From positions 16,136 to 30,217 of the forward strand of contig JAGTWP010000010.1 in NCBI GenBank assembly GCA_018260755.1: a stretch of DNA of 14,082 bases, given 5' to 3'. A model generated the notes under the pieces. That model did not search any database and was not told where the DNA came from. It saw only the letters and a program-made list of their open reading frames with translations. Within the stretch, counting starts at the first letter, position 1. Each line of letters starts with the position of its first letter. Below, one piece after another: positions 1-6,396 of the stretch. The stretch is from Candidatus Altarchaeum sp. (GTDB lineage: Archaea; Altiarchaeota; Altiarchaeia; Altiarchaeales; Altiarchaeaceae). The position numbers and the translations under genes are program-made.

Positions 1-77
1 TTACAAATAATATGATTTTAATATTATATCACATTACAAATAATATGATTATTAATATTATATCACATTACAAATAA
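1..77. repeat. AT-rich tandem repeat upstream of the first ATPase
   Basis: Two near-identical units of 33-34 bp (1-33 and 34-67) each start with TTACAAATAATATGAT and end with AATATTATATCACA. A third, truncated copy (TTACAAATAA) begins at 68. Within the first unit ATAATAT (7-13) and ATATTAT (21-27) can form a 7-bp stem. There are no unrelated spacers between units, so this is not a CRISPR array. It occupies the likely promoter region of the gene at 95. The repeat may continue to the left of the window. Confidence 0.7.
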
Positions 78-94
78 GGTAATAAGCAAATAAA

Positions 95-796
95 ATGCTA
101 TCGTATGAAGAAATTGTAAAAATAATAAGTGATTTGAACTTATGGGGAAGAGAACAGGAAATCGGAATTGAGCGGAAGGATTACCTTAAAACAATATCAG
201 AGTTTTCAGGAGCGAAAGAGGATGCCATCGTCATAGTTGGGATAAGAAGATCAGGAAAAACTTATTTAACTAAGCAATTTCTAAAAAATATTTCTGATAA
301 AACAAAAAAAGAACAAACACTTTATGTCAACTTTGAAGACCCAAAGTTAGATCCTCATCTTTCTCTTTCTTTACTTGATGAAATATACAGTGCGTATAGA
401 ACTTATATAAACAGGAATGATTTTGCGTGGATTGTGTTTGATGAAATTCAGAATATACCTATATGGGAAAAATGGGTCAGACTAATGCAGGAGAAAAAGG
501 AAAATGTAAAAATTTTACTTTCCGGATCTTCATCAAAATTACTAAGCGCAGAATTCTCCTCTGTTCTTACAGGAAGATACCTTAAAATAGAGGTGTTTCC
601 CATTTCCTTTAAAGAGTTTCTGTATTTCAATAAAGTTGAGTTTGAAAAGGACTACGATATACTTGTAAAAAGTGAGGAAATAAAAAGAAACCTTCACAAA
701 TATCTCAAATATGGCGGATTTCCCAAAGTTGCTCTTGAAGAAAACGAAAATTTAAAGAAAGAATACTTAACAGGACTTACGCAGTCCAGTATATAA
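95..796 (+). pseudogene. N-terminal part of AAA ATPase (AAA_14/DUF4143 type), gene split by insertion
   Basis: This is the ATPase half of a DUF4143-type AAA protein. The Walker A motif GIRRSGKT lies at residues 49-56, the Walker B motif WIVFDEIQN at about 112-120 (D116, E117), and a sensor-like LLSGSSS at 141-147, followed by the family signature GRYLKIEVFPISFKEF. The family-typical YGGFPKVALEENENLKKEYL (206-225) is then followed by an abrupt unrelated end, TGLTQSSI, and a TAA stop. These last residues are encoded by an inserted 71-bp element (772-842). The rest of the protein continues in the same frame from about 842 to 1501. Proteins of this type are common in archaea. Their cellular role is poorly defined, and defence or mobile-element contexts have been suggested. 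A separate truncated protein may still be made, but the intact two-domain protein cannot be made without stop readthrough. No clear Shine-Dalgarno decides the ATG at 95; AAGG at 75-78 is rather far away. Confidence 0.8.
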
Positions 797-842
797 AAAG
801 GTATTAAAATCCCTAAATTTATGTATGTTTTGCGTAAGTTCT
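772..842. mobile_element. 71-bp MITE-like insertion inside the ATPase gene
   Basis: The ends are 12-bp terminal inverted repeats: AGGACTTACGCA at 772-783 and TGCGTAAGTTCT at 831-842 (11 of 12 positions pair). The element is flanked by a direct repeat TACTTAA at 764-770 and 842-848, a likely 7-bp target duplication; its right copy shares one base with the inverted repeat, so the exact boundary is ambiguous by about 1 bp. Removing the 78 bp between the two direct repeats restores one open frame that reads EYLKEIFEGIVYRDIL, which matches the usual DUF4143-family junction. The insert brings the TAA at 794-796 and an in-frame ATG at 821. It encodes no transposase, so it would need an autonomous relative elsewhere. 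ACTTACGCA occurs again at 5600-5608. Confidence 0.85.
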
Positions 843-1501
843 ACTTAAAAGAAATTTTTGAGGGCATTGTCTATAGAGACATATTAGCAAGGCACAAGAT
901 TAAAGATGCCGGATTAGTTAAGGCAGTTGTGGAATTTGGAATCAATTATTTTTCGTCCTTAATGAGCGCCAACAAAATAAGAAATATTATTAGGGATATA
1001 TTTAAAAGACAGGTCTCTCCAAACACTATCCTAAATATACTAAAATACACAGAAGAAACTTATCTGTTATTTTTTGTTCCGATTTTTTCGTACAAAATTA
1101 AAGATCAAAAACTATATCCAAAGAAAATTTATTGTATTGACAGCGGATTAATAAATATTGTTTCGTTAAAATTTTCAGATGATTTTGGTAGGATTTATGA
1201 AAATATAGTGGCAATTGAACTAAAAAGAAGGATTAAAGAAATTTATTACTGGAAAGACAGCCAGCAAAGAGAGGTTGATTTTGTTGTTATAGAAGATAAA
1301 GAACCAAACCAATTAATTCAGGTCTGTTATGATGTTAAAAATCCGGAAACAAAAAAAAGAGAAACATTTGCACTGGTAAAAGCGAGCGAGGAATTAAAAT
1401 GCGAAAATTTATGGGTAATAACTTATGATTATGAAAACGAGGAAATTTTTGACGGAAAATTAATAAAATTTATTTCCTTGTGGAAATGGCTACTGATTTA
1501 G
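821..1501 (+). pseudogene. C-terminal part of the split AAA ATPase (DUF4143 domain)
   Basis: This is the second half of the gene that begins at 95, in the same reading frame. Genuine protein sequence resumes at about 842 (YLKEIFEGIVYRDILARHKI). The first residues after the ATG at 821 (MYVLRKF) come from the inserted element. Family landmarks include the YRDILARH segment, SPNTILNILKYTEETYL, the YPKKIYCIDSGL stretch, and the C-terminal nuclease-fold core GRIYENIVAIELKRR ... YYWKDSQQREVDFVV ... LIQVCYDV. DUF4143 is placed with PD-(D/E)XK-like domains (established family knowledge). If translated alone from ATG 821, the product would lack the P-loop. The last 16 nt overlap a small unassigned ORF at 1486-1632. 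Apart from the insertion the frame is undamaged, which suggests the insertion is recent. Confidence 0.75.
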
Positions 1502-1630
1502 TTCCGTTTGCGATATATTCAACAAAAAATAAAGATGAAAAAGATGAGGTTGAAAAATTTGATGAATTTGCATGCAGGAATGGAAGATATGGAAAAGGTG
1601 TTGAAAATTTTATGGAAATTTTGTTGAAAT

Positions 1631-1660
1631 AGTATAATTCAAATTAGTATAATTCAAATT
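1631..1660. repeat. Perfect 15-bp tandem duplication in the intergenic region
   Basis: AGTATAATTCAAATT is present twice without a gap (1631-1645 and 1646-1660). It lies in the 224-bp gap between the split ATPase and the next ATPase. The gap is otherwise AT-rich and contains only a possible 48-codon ORF (1486-1632). Confidence 0.8.
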
Positions 1661-1689
1661 ATATTAAATTTATAATAGTGTAATCTAAA

Positions 1690-1725
1690 TGAAAAATATA
1701 CAAAATCATAATAAATAAGCAAAAA
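1690..1725 (+). promoter_or_regulatory. Candidate archaeal promoter for the ATPase_2 gene
   Basis: An AT-rich AAAAATATA box at about 1692-1700 sits 26-34 nt upstream of the GTG start at 1726, and there is no Shine-Dalgarno-like sequence before the start. That spacing fits a TATA box serving a leaderless transcript. It is inference from position only. Confidence 0.3.
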
Positions 1726-3090
1726 GTGAAATTTATAAACAGAAAGGAGGAATTAAGAATATTGAACGAGGCATTGGAAAGTGAGAGATTTGAATTTTAT
1801 GTTCTTTATGGGAGGAGAAGAATAGGAAAAACATGCCTTGTTCTCAATGCTGTAAAAAACAAAAAAGCGATTTATTATCTTGCTGTTGAGGGAAGCAACA
1901 TTGAAAAATTTAAAAATGTTGCCTCAAAAACAAAGCCGGAAATACAATATGTAAAGAACGATTTTGAAGCGATTTTTAATTTTTTGAAGGATGAAATTGT
2001 GGTTATTGATGAGTTTCCGAATCTAATCAAAGAAAATCCAAAAATCGTATCGGAGTTTCAAAGAATAGTAGATGTTGTTTTGAAGGACACCAAAACAAAA
2101 CTAATCCTGCTCGGTTCATCAACCTCTATGATAGAAAACAGTGTTTTAAGCTACAGTTCGCCTTTGTTCGGGAGAAAAACCGGACAGATAAAACTAAAAC
2201 CGATGAAATTTCGTGAAATAAAAAATTTTTTCCCAGAAGCAAGTGCAGAAGAATTAGTGGAAATATATGGTTTTGCCGATGGGGTTCCTTTTTATTTAGA
2301 GAAGCTCAGATATCCTTTTTGGGAATGGATGGAAATGGAATTAAAAAGAACGGACAGTTTTTTAAAGACAGAAATTGATTTTCTGATGAAATATGAATTT
2401 TCGGAAACAAGAAGATATAAAAAAATTTTAGAAGCGATAGCATTTGGCAATACACAACTCGGGGAAATAAAAGATTGTTGTGGATTTAAAGGAACGGATA
2501 TAACTCCTTACTTAAAAAAATTAATTGAAACAGAATTTGTCCATAAAATTTCTCCGCTCTTTGCTCCTGTGCAGTCAAGACAAAATAGATATTATATAAA
2601 AGATAATTTTGTAAAATTTTGGTTTAGATTTATTTATCCTAACATAAGTTTCATTGAAGAAGGTATTTTTTCTATTGATGAAATAAAAAAGAACTATTCT
2701 ACATATCTCGGAAGAACATTTGAAAAAATTTGCTTTGAATTTTTGATTGAAAATATGAATCTTCTGCCGTTCAAATTCACAAAAATCGGAAGACAATATG
2801 GAACCATTCTATTGGCAAAGAAAGGCGAAAATCAATATGAAATTGACTGGGTTGTGACAAATGAAGAAACAAAAGAAATTTTATTTGTGGATTGCAAGTG
2901 GAAGGACTTGAATGAAGAAGAATTTGGAAAAATTTTGGAAAAATTGAAGGAAAAGGCAAAATTTGTCAAATGGAATAATGATGACAGAAAAGAATATTTT
3001 GGAATTATTGCAAAAAGAATAGAAAATAAAGAAAAATTAATAAATGAGGGTTTCTTAGCATTTGATTTGAATGACTTTAAATTTTCATGA
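1726..3090 (+). CDS. Archaeal ATPase (ATPase_2) with C-terminal DUF234 nuclease-like domain
   Basis: The 454-aa protein is full length for this archaeal family. It opens with the characteristic FINRKEELRILNEAL, then Walker A GRRRIGKT (residues 29-36), Walker B IVVIDEF (91-97, D95/E96), LLGSSTSM (128-135) and the family signature PLFGRKTGQIKLKPMKFREI (146-165). A winged-helix-like middle follows (about 225-275), and then DUF234 from about 288 (YYIKDNFVKFWFRFIYPN). The C-terminus carries acidic residues of a PD-(D/E)XK-like core: E334, EID (372-374) and DCK (389-391). These proteins are frequent in archaea. Their function is not settled, though nucleic-acid or mobile-element roles are suspected. 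The start is GTG, chosen because the family begins almost exactly at this FINRKEE sequence. It converges on the Nre gene with a 38-bp gap. Confidence 0.85.
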   Translation: MKFINRKEELRILNEALESERFEFYVLYGRRRIGKTCLVLNAVKNKKAIYYLAVEGSNIEKFKNVASKTKPEIQYVKNDFEAIFNFLKDEIVVIDEFPNLIKENPKIVSEFQRIVDVVLKDTKTKLILLGSSTSMIENSVLSYSSPLFGRKTGQIKLKPMKFREIKNFFPEASAEELVEIYGFADGVPFYLEKLRYPFWEWMEMELKRTDSFLKTEIDFLMKYEFSETRRYKKILEAIAFGNTQLGEIKDCCGFKGTDITPYLKKLIETEFVHKISPLFAPVQSRQNRYYIKDNFVKFWFRFIYPNISFIEEGIFSIDEIKKNYSTYLGRTFEKICFEFLIENMNLLPFKFTKIGRQYGTILLAKKGENQYEIDWVVTNEETKEILFVDCKWKDLNEEEFGKILEKLKEKAKFVKWNNDDRKEYFGIIAKRIENKEKLINEGFLAFDLNDFKFS

Positions 3091-3128
3091 TAAAGTTTGG
3101 TGTTTATTATGGAAATTTTATTAAAAAC

Positions 3129-4415
3129 CTAAAGGTTGATTTCCAACCGTTTCTGCACCATAATTTCACTTCTTTTCAAATACTCTCTCATCGGAACCTT
3201 CAAGTATTTTGCTATATCCTTCAACGCATCATTCAAACTTGCAAATTTTCTGTCTTTGTTTTTAAACGCATTCCTTACATTTTCCCGCACTTCCCAGACC
3301 CCCACAGGCATAAGATATCCCTCATAAATTTCCCTGAAAATAATTACTCTTGCCTGCTTCTTTATCTTCCTTAAATATTCCAGAACGGCAAACCTCGCGG
3401 CATAATAACCACCCCCTTCTTTAATTGCATAATCATTCCTACCTTTGTAATACTCTGCCTCTAAATTTATTGCATAATCCTTCACTCCTTTTGTCCATAA
3501 TGTTTCCGGTGCCCATGCTTCAAACTGCTCAAATTCCCAGTTTCCTGGAATGAGCAAAATTTCAAAATGATTAAAAAGATAGGTATTTGAAAAAACCGTA
3601 ATTTCGGAGACATTTTCATACTCTTTAATTTCTTTAATAAAAATTTTTCCGAGAAGGTCATCGGTTGCTGTTATACTCCATCTTGTCGGAACTAATCGTT
3701 TCTCTTTCATCCCAAATGCACCTGAAGAAAATGCCTTTATCAGGTAATAAATGTCAAAATTTCTTTCCATATATAAAATTTTTAAGGTGTTTGTAACATT
3801 TAAATTTTCGTCAATAACCTCATCAACGGTTTTCGGAATTTTCGGATTTTCTGCAATTCGCAGGTAAGTCAATTCACCCGTAGGTCCCATCGGCTGTGCA
3901 ATAGAAGAAAATGAAATTTTAAATTCCGGCAGCGACTTAAACTTTGTCTCAATATCAATCGGTTTAACTGACAGGGCAATTTCTTTGTTCTTTTCGGAAA
4001 AGTTTGAAATTTCGCTTATATTCTGTTTAACCATTCCTCTGACAAGTAATGCTCTTATTTTTATAATTTCGTCAAAATTTGCTCCGTAAAGCAAAGACGG
4101 ATTATCGGAAATTATGGCTTTTTCGTTGTCCAAACATGTTAAAGGACCGACAAAAATGTCTGGATAATTTTTCCACCCGACAAAAATTGAAGGCGATTTT
4201 CCAAACATTAAAGTGGAAATTTTGTTTTGCAGCGGTTCCTGAATAGAAAATTTCTTAATTAAAGGACAACTTTGCCTTCCGCAAAGCAACCTTCCACCTT
4301 TACAAATTAAGCATAAATTTCTTGACATCGGAAGATGTTTGGACATTGCTTTTAAGATTTCACATCTCGGGTTGTCCCATGACTGATATTTTGATTTCAT
4401 ATCGGATATTTTCAA
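3129..4415 (-). CDS. nre: Nre-family archaeal DNA repair protein (DUF650/DUF651)
   Basis: This 428-aa protein belongs to the archaea-specific Nre family, which is implicated in DNA damage tolerance with PCNA. An N-terminal zinc finger is visible as CLICKGGRLLCGRQSCPL (C35, C38, C45, C50). The DUF650 core follows with SPSIFVGWKNYPDIFVGP (74-91) and the TCLDN segment. The MGPTGELTYLRIAENPKI stretch and the C-terminal part with VGVWEVRENVRNAFK fit the DUF651 end of the family. Family members usually end in a PCNA-interacting peptide. Here the last eight residues are QKRLEINL, which keep Q and L at the right spacing but lack the usual aromatic pair, so the motif is degenerate. The ATG at 4415 is chosen; a Met at residue 6 is an alternative. 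It is divergent from the DUF1016 gene and convergent with the ATPase_2 gene. Confidence 0.9.
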   Translation of the reverse strand: MKISDMKSKYQSWDNPRCEILKAMSKHLPMSRNLCLICKGGRLLCGRQSCPLIKKFSIQEPLQNKISTLMFGKSPSIFVGWKNYPDIFVGPLTCLDNEKAIISDNPSLLYGANFDEIIKIRALLVRGMVKQNISEISNFSEKNKEIALSVKPIDIETKFKSLPEFKISFSSIAQPMGPTGELTYLRIAENPKIPKTVDEVIDENLNVTNTLKILYMERNFDIYYLIKAFSSGAFGMKEKRLVPTRWSITATDDLLGKIFIKEIKEYENVSEITVFSNTYLFNHFEILLIPGNWEFEQFEAWAPETLWTKGVKDYAINLEAEYYKGRNDYAIKEGGGYYAARFAVLEYLRKIKKQARVIIFREIYEGYLMPVGVWEVRENVRNAFKNKDRKFASLNDALKDIAKYLKVPMREYLKRSEIMVQKRLEINL

Positions 4416-4495
4416 TATGGATATTAATTATAATTTAATATCAGTTAAATTTATAATGATAAATATACGAAAATATTCTCTTACTTTATATAACG
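4416..4495. promoter_or_regulatory. Divergent promoter region between nre and the DUF1016 gene
   Basis: This 80-bp AT-rich gap separates two divergent starts. On the plus strand AAATATA at 4461-4467 lies 29-35 nt before the ATG at 4496. On the minus strand TATAAATTT (complement of 4448-4456) lies 33-41 nt before the ATG of nre. Both spacings fit TATA boxes of transcripts with short or absent leaders, and the two boxes almost touch. No Shine-Dalgarno is evident for either gene. Confidence 0.4.
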
Positions 4496-5557
4496 ATGAA
4501 AAAGATTGAGAAAAATAAAGGATTATCTAAAATAGATTATGGAGGGGTTTTTGATAAAGTTGCTGACTTGATTGAACAGGCAAGGCAAAGAGTTGCTATT
4601 ACCATCAATCAGGAGATGGTTCTTCTTTACTGGAATATTGGTAAAACAATTAAAGAAGAAATTATAAAATCTGATAGGGCAGAATATGGCAAACAAATAG
4701 TCCACTCATTGAGTGGAGAATTAACACTGAGATATGGTAAAGGGTATTCGGTGCAAAACTTATGGTATATGATCAAGTTATATGAAACATACCCAATTCT
4801 CCAATCACTGCTTGGAGAATTTAAAGGGCTCAGTTGGACTCATATAATAAATTTGTTGCCTATAAAAGACGACTTAAAACGAAAATTTTATGCCATCCTA
4901 TGCGAAAAAGAGCATTGGAGCACACGCACCTTACAAGAAAGAATAAGCAGTATGTTATATGAAAGAACTGCTTTGTCAAAACTTCCTGAGAAAACTATAG
5001 AGATGCAATTGAAAGAATTAAAAGAAAAAGACAAAATGACACCGGAATTGGTTTTTAGAGACCCTTATGTGTTAGATTTTTTAGAACTTTCTGATACTTA
5101 TAGTGAAAAAGATTTAGAGGGTGCAATCTTGAATGCTCTTGAGAAATTTATCCTTGAATTGGGAAAGGATTTTTATTTTGTGGCAAGACAGAAAAGAATT
5201 ACTCTTGATAATATTGATTATTATATGGACCTGGTCTTTTATCACCGAAAACTTAGATGTTTTGTAGTTATAGATTTGAAACTTGATAAATTCAGGGCAG
5301 AATATAAGGGTCAGATGGAATTATATTTGAGATATCTTGAAAAATATGAAATGGATAAAGATGAAAATCCACCCGTTGGATTGATACTCTGTGCAGAAAA
5401 AGGCAAAGAACAAATTGAACTATTATTTTTGCCGAAAGATAGAATAAATGTGTCCGAATACTTAACTAAACTACCTCCTAAGGAATTATTTGAGAAAAAA
5501 TTACATAAAGCAATATTAACTGCTCAAATATCATTAAAAGAAGGCAAAGAAGAATAA
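4496..5557 (+). CDS. DUF1016 / YhcG-type PD-(D/E)XK nuclease
   Basis: The 353-aa protein matches the YhcG/DUF1016 family along its length. The N-terminal domain carries INQEMVLLYWNIGKTI, YGKQIVHSLSGELTLRYGKG and LSWTHIINLLPIKD. The C-terminal nuclease domain begins near LVFRDPYVLDFLELSDTYSE. Likely catalytic residues are D245 (in YYMDLVFYHR), D260 and K262 (in VVIDLK), with a conserved Gln at 273 (GQMELYLRYL). The family is mostly bacterial and often found among mobile or defence genes, so horizontal acquisition is plausible. Base composition does not stand out by eye. Two perfect inverted repeats lie inside the coding sequence (4701-4717 and 4796-4820). It is monocistronic in appearance and followed by a short inverted-repeat element. 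Confidence 0.88.
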   Translation: MKKIEKNKGLSKIDYGGVFDKVADLIEQARQRVAITINQEMVLLYWNIGKTIKEEIIKSDRAEYGKQIVHSLSGELTLRYGKGYSVQNLWYMIKLYETYPILQSLLGEFKGLSWTHIINLLPIKDDLKRKFYAILCEKEHWSTRTLQERISSMLYERTALSKLPEKTIEMQLKELKEKDKMTPELVFRDPYVLDFLELSDTYSEKDLEGAILNALEKFILELGKDFYFVARQKRITLDNIDYYMDLVFYHRKLRCFVVIDLKLDKFRAEYKGQMELYLRYLEKYEMDKDENPPVGLILCAEKGKEQIELLFLPKDRINVSEYLTKLPPKELFEKKLHKAILTAQISLKEGKEE

Positions 5558-5560
5558 AAG

Positions 5561-5702
5561 TGGTAGCGATAAACAAAAGTAATGCTGTTTTAAACAATCA
5601 CTTACGCAAAGCCATAAATTTAGTTGATTATGAATGCAAAATTTAAAATTTTTAGGTATAAGTGTAATATATGTTGTGAGCATTACTTCTTAGCCACTAC
5701 CA
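5561..5702. mobile_element. Possible 142-bp MITE-like inverted-repeat element
   Basis: The ends are imperfect inverted repeats of about 25 bp. TGGTAG...TAA...AAAGTAATGCT at 5561-5586 pairs with AGCATTACTT...TTA...CTACCA at 5679-5702; the outer 6 bp and inner 10 bp pair and the middle has gaps. The interior contains CACTTACGCA at 5599-5608, which shares ACTTACGCA with the terminal repeats of the insertion at 772-842, followed about 50 bp later by a partly matching TATAAGTG. No convincing target duplication is visible. It accounts for most of the gap between 5558 and 5757. It could instead be a hairpin or terminator of the nuclease gene. Confidence 0.4.
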
Positions 5703-5787
5703 AAAATATTATAAAAATAAGTATGAAAGCGAAGAACTTTTACAAGTATATTTACGAATGCAATCGGGGTTTATAAAGAAATTTAAC

Positions 5788-6384
5788 ATGATTACAGAGG
5801 AAAAAAATAATGCTGGAAAAGAGAATAATTCACACGCAGCAGGATTAGAGGAAGAAAAAGAAAAACTGCTTAAATTATCAGAAGTAAGTTTGATATTGGA
5901 CACTTATGACGATATTTTTTCTGATTTTGATCCTAGACCTTATGCTGAAAGAGGACTATCCGATGATTTTTTGTCAGAAACGAATAAGAGAGTTAGAAAA
6001 AAGTCATCCGGAACAATTGAGTTAAAATTTCTTATCCCGGCAAATAAAAGAAATTTGTCTGACGAGACAATAATTAAAAAACGGCTAACCGAACATTTTA
6101 ACAAAGAGTTTGAACATCTCAATAGCCAAAAGAGAAAAATAATAAAAGAAGGAGCAATATTTATAGTCCTCGGAATTGTTGTAATGTTTATAGCAAGTTA
6201 TGTTCTGTTTGGTATGGAAAAAGATCCTTTAGCAAGTTTTATTATTATTGTAATGGAGCCGGCCGGCTGGTTTCTTTTTTGGGAGGGGGCAGGTATGACT
6301 ATTTTTGAATCAAGGAAGATAACTCCCGAACTGGAGTTTTGTGAAAAAATGTCAAGGTGCGAAATATCTTTTCTAGCATATTAG
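5788..6384 (+). CDS. Conserved two-TM membrane protein of unknown function (DPRPYxER motif)
   Basis: Function is not recognised. The protein has a charged, Lys/Glu-rich soluble N-terminal part, a segment DTYDDIFSDFDPRPYAERGL followed by SDDFL, and then KFLIPANKRNLSDETIIKKRL. Two hydrophobic segments follow, EGAIFIVLGIVVMFIASYVLF and LASFIIIVMEPAGWFLFWEG, separated by a short loop, and the tail is soluble (TPELEFCEKMSRCEISF). I recall proteins with the DPRPYxER...SDDFL arrangement and a membrane hairpin in both archaea and bacteria, but no function for them. The start is uncertain: the ATG at 5788 is preferred, while an in-frame ATG at 5758 would add ten residues (MQSGFIKKFN). It converges on endoQ with 12 bp between the stop codons. 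Confidence 0.7.
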   Translation: MITEEKNNAGKENNSHAAGLEEEKEKLLKLSEVSLILDTYDDIFSDFDPRPYAERGLSDDFLSETNKRVRKKSSGTIELKFLIPANKRNLSDETIIKKRLTEHFNKEFEHLNSQKRKIIKEGAIFIVLGIVVMFIASYVLFGMEKDPLASFIIIVMEPAGWFLFWEGAGMTIFESRKITPELEFCEKMSRCEISFLAY

Positions 6385-6394
6385 AAATTTCTAA
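6381..6394. terminator. Perfect 14-bp palindrome between convergent genes
   Basis: TTAGAAATTTCTAA is a perfect palindrome that includes the stop codon of the membrane-protein gene and ends 2 nt before the endoQ stop. AT-rich sequence follows on both sides. It is placed where a shared bidirectional termination signal would be expected, but archaeal terminators do not require hairpins, so the role is a guess. Confidence 0.3.
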
Positions 6395-6396
6395 AT

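Noticed and set aside
1-77. CRISPR-like repetition at the left edge
   Set aside because: The units abut with no unique spacers and the repeats are simple AT-rich sequence.
3087-3374. Open frames on the plus strand opposite nre
   Set aside because: They lie over the strongly supported Nre coding sequence and show no family resemblance.
5691-5700. GCCACT string reminiscent of a B12 box
   Set aside because: It is an isolated 6-mer in the end of an inverted repeat, far from the cobalamin genes.
5630-5776. 48-codon ORF (MNAKFKIFRYKCNICCEHYF...) with a CxxC pair, within and after the inverted-repeat element
   Set aside because: It resembles a zinc-ribbon start of a transposase only loosely, lies mostly inside the inverted-repeat element, and has no recognisable continuation. 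Not supported as a gene.
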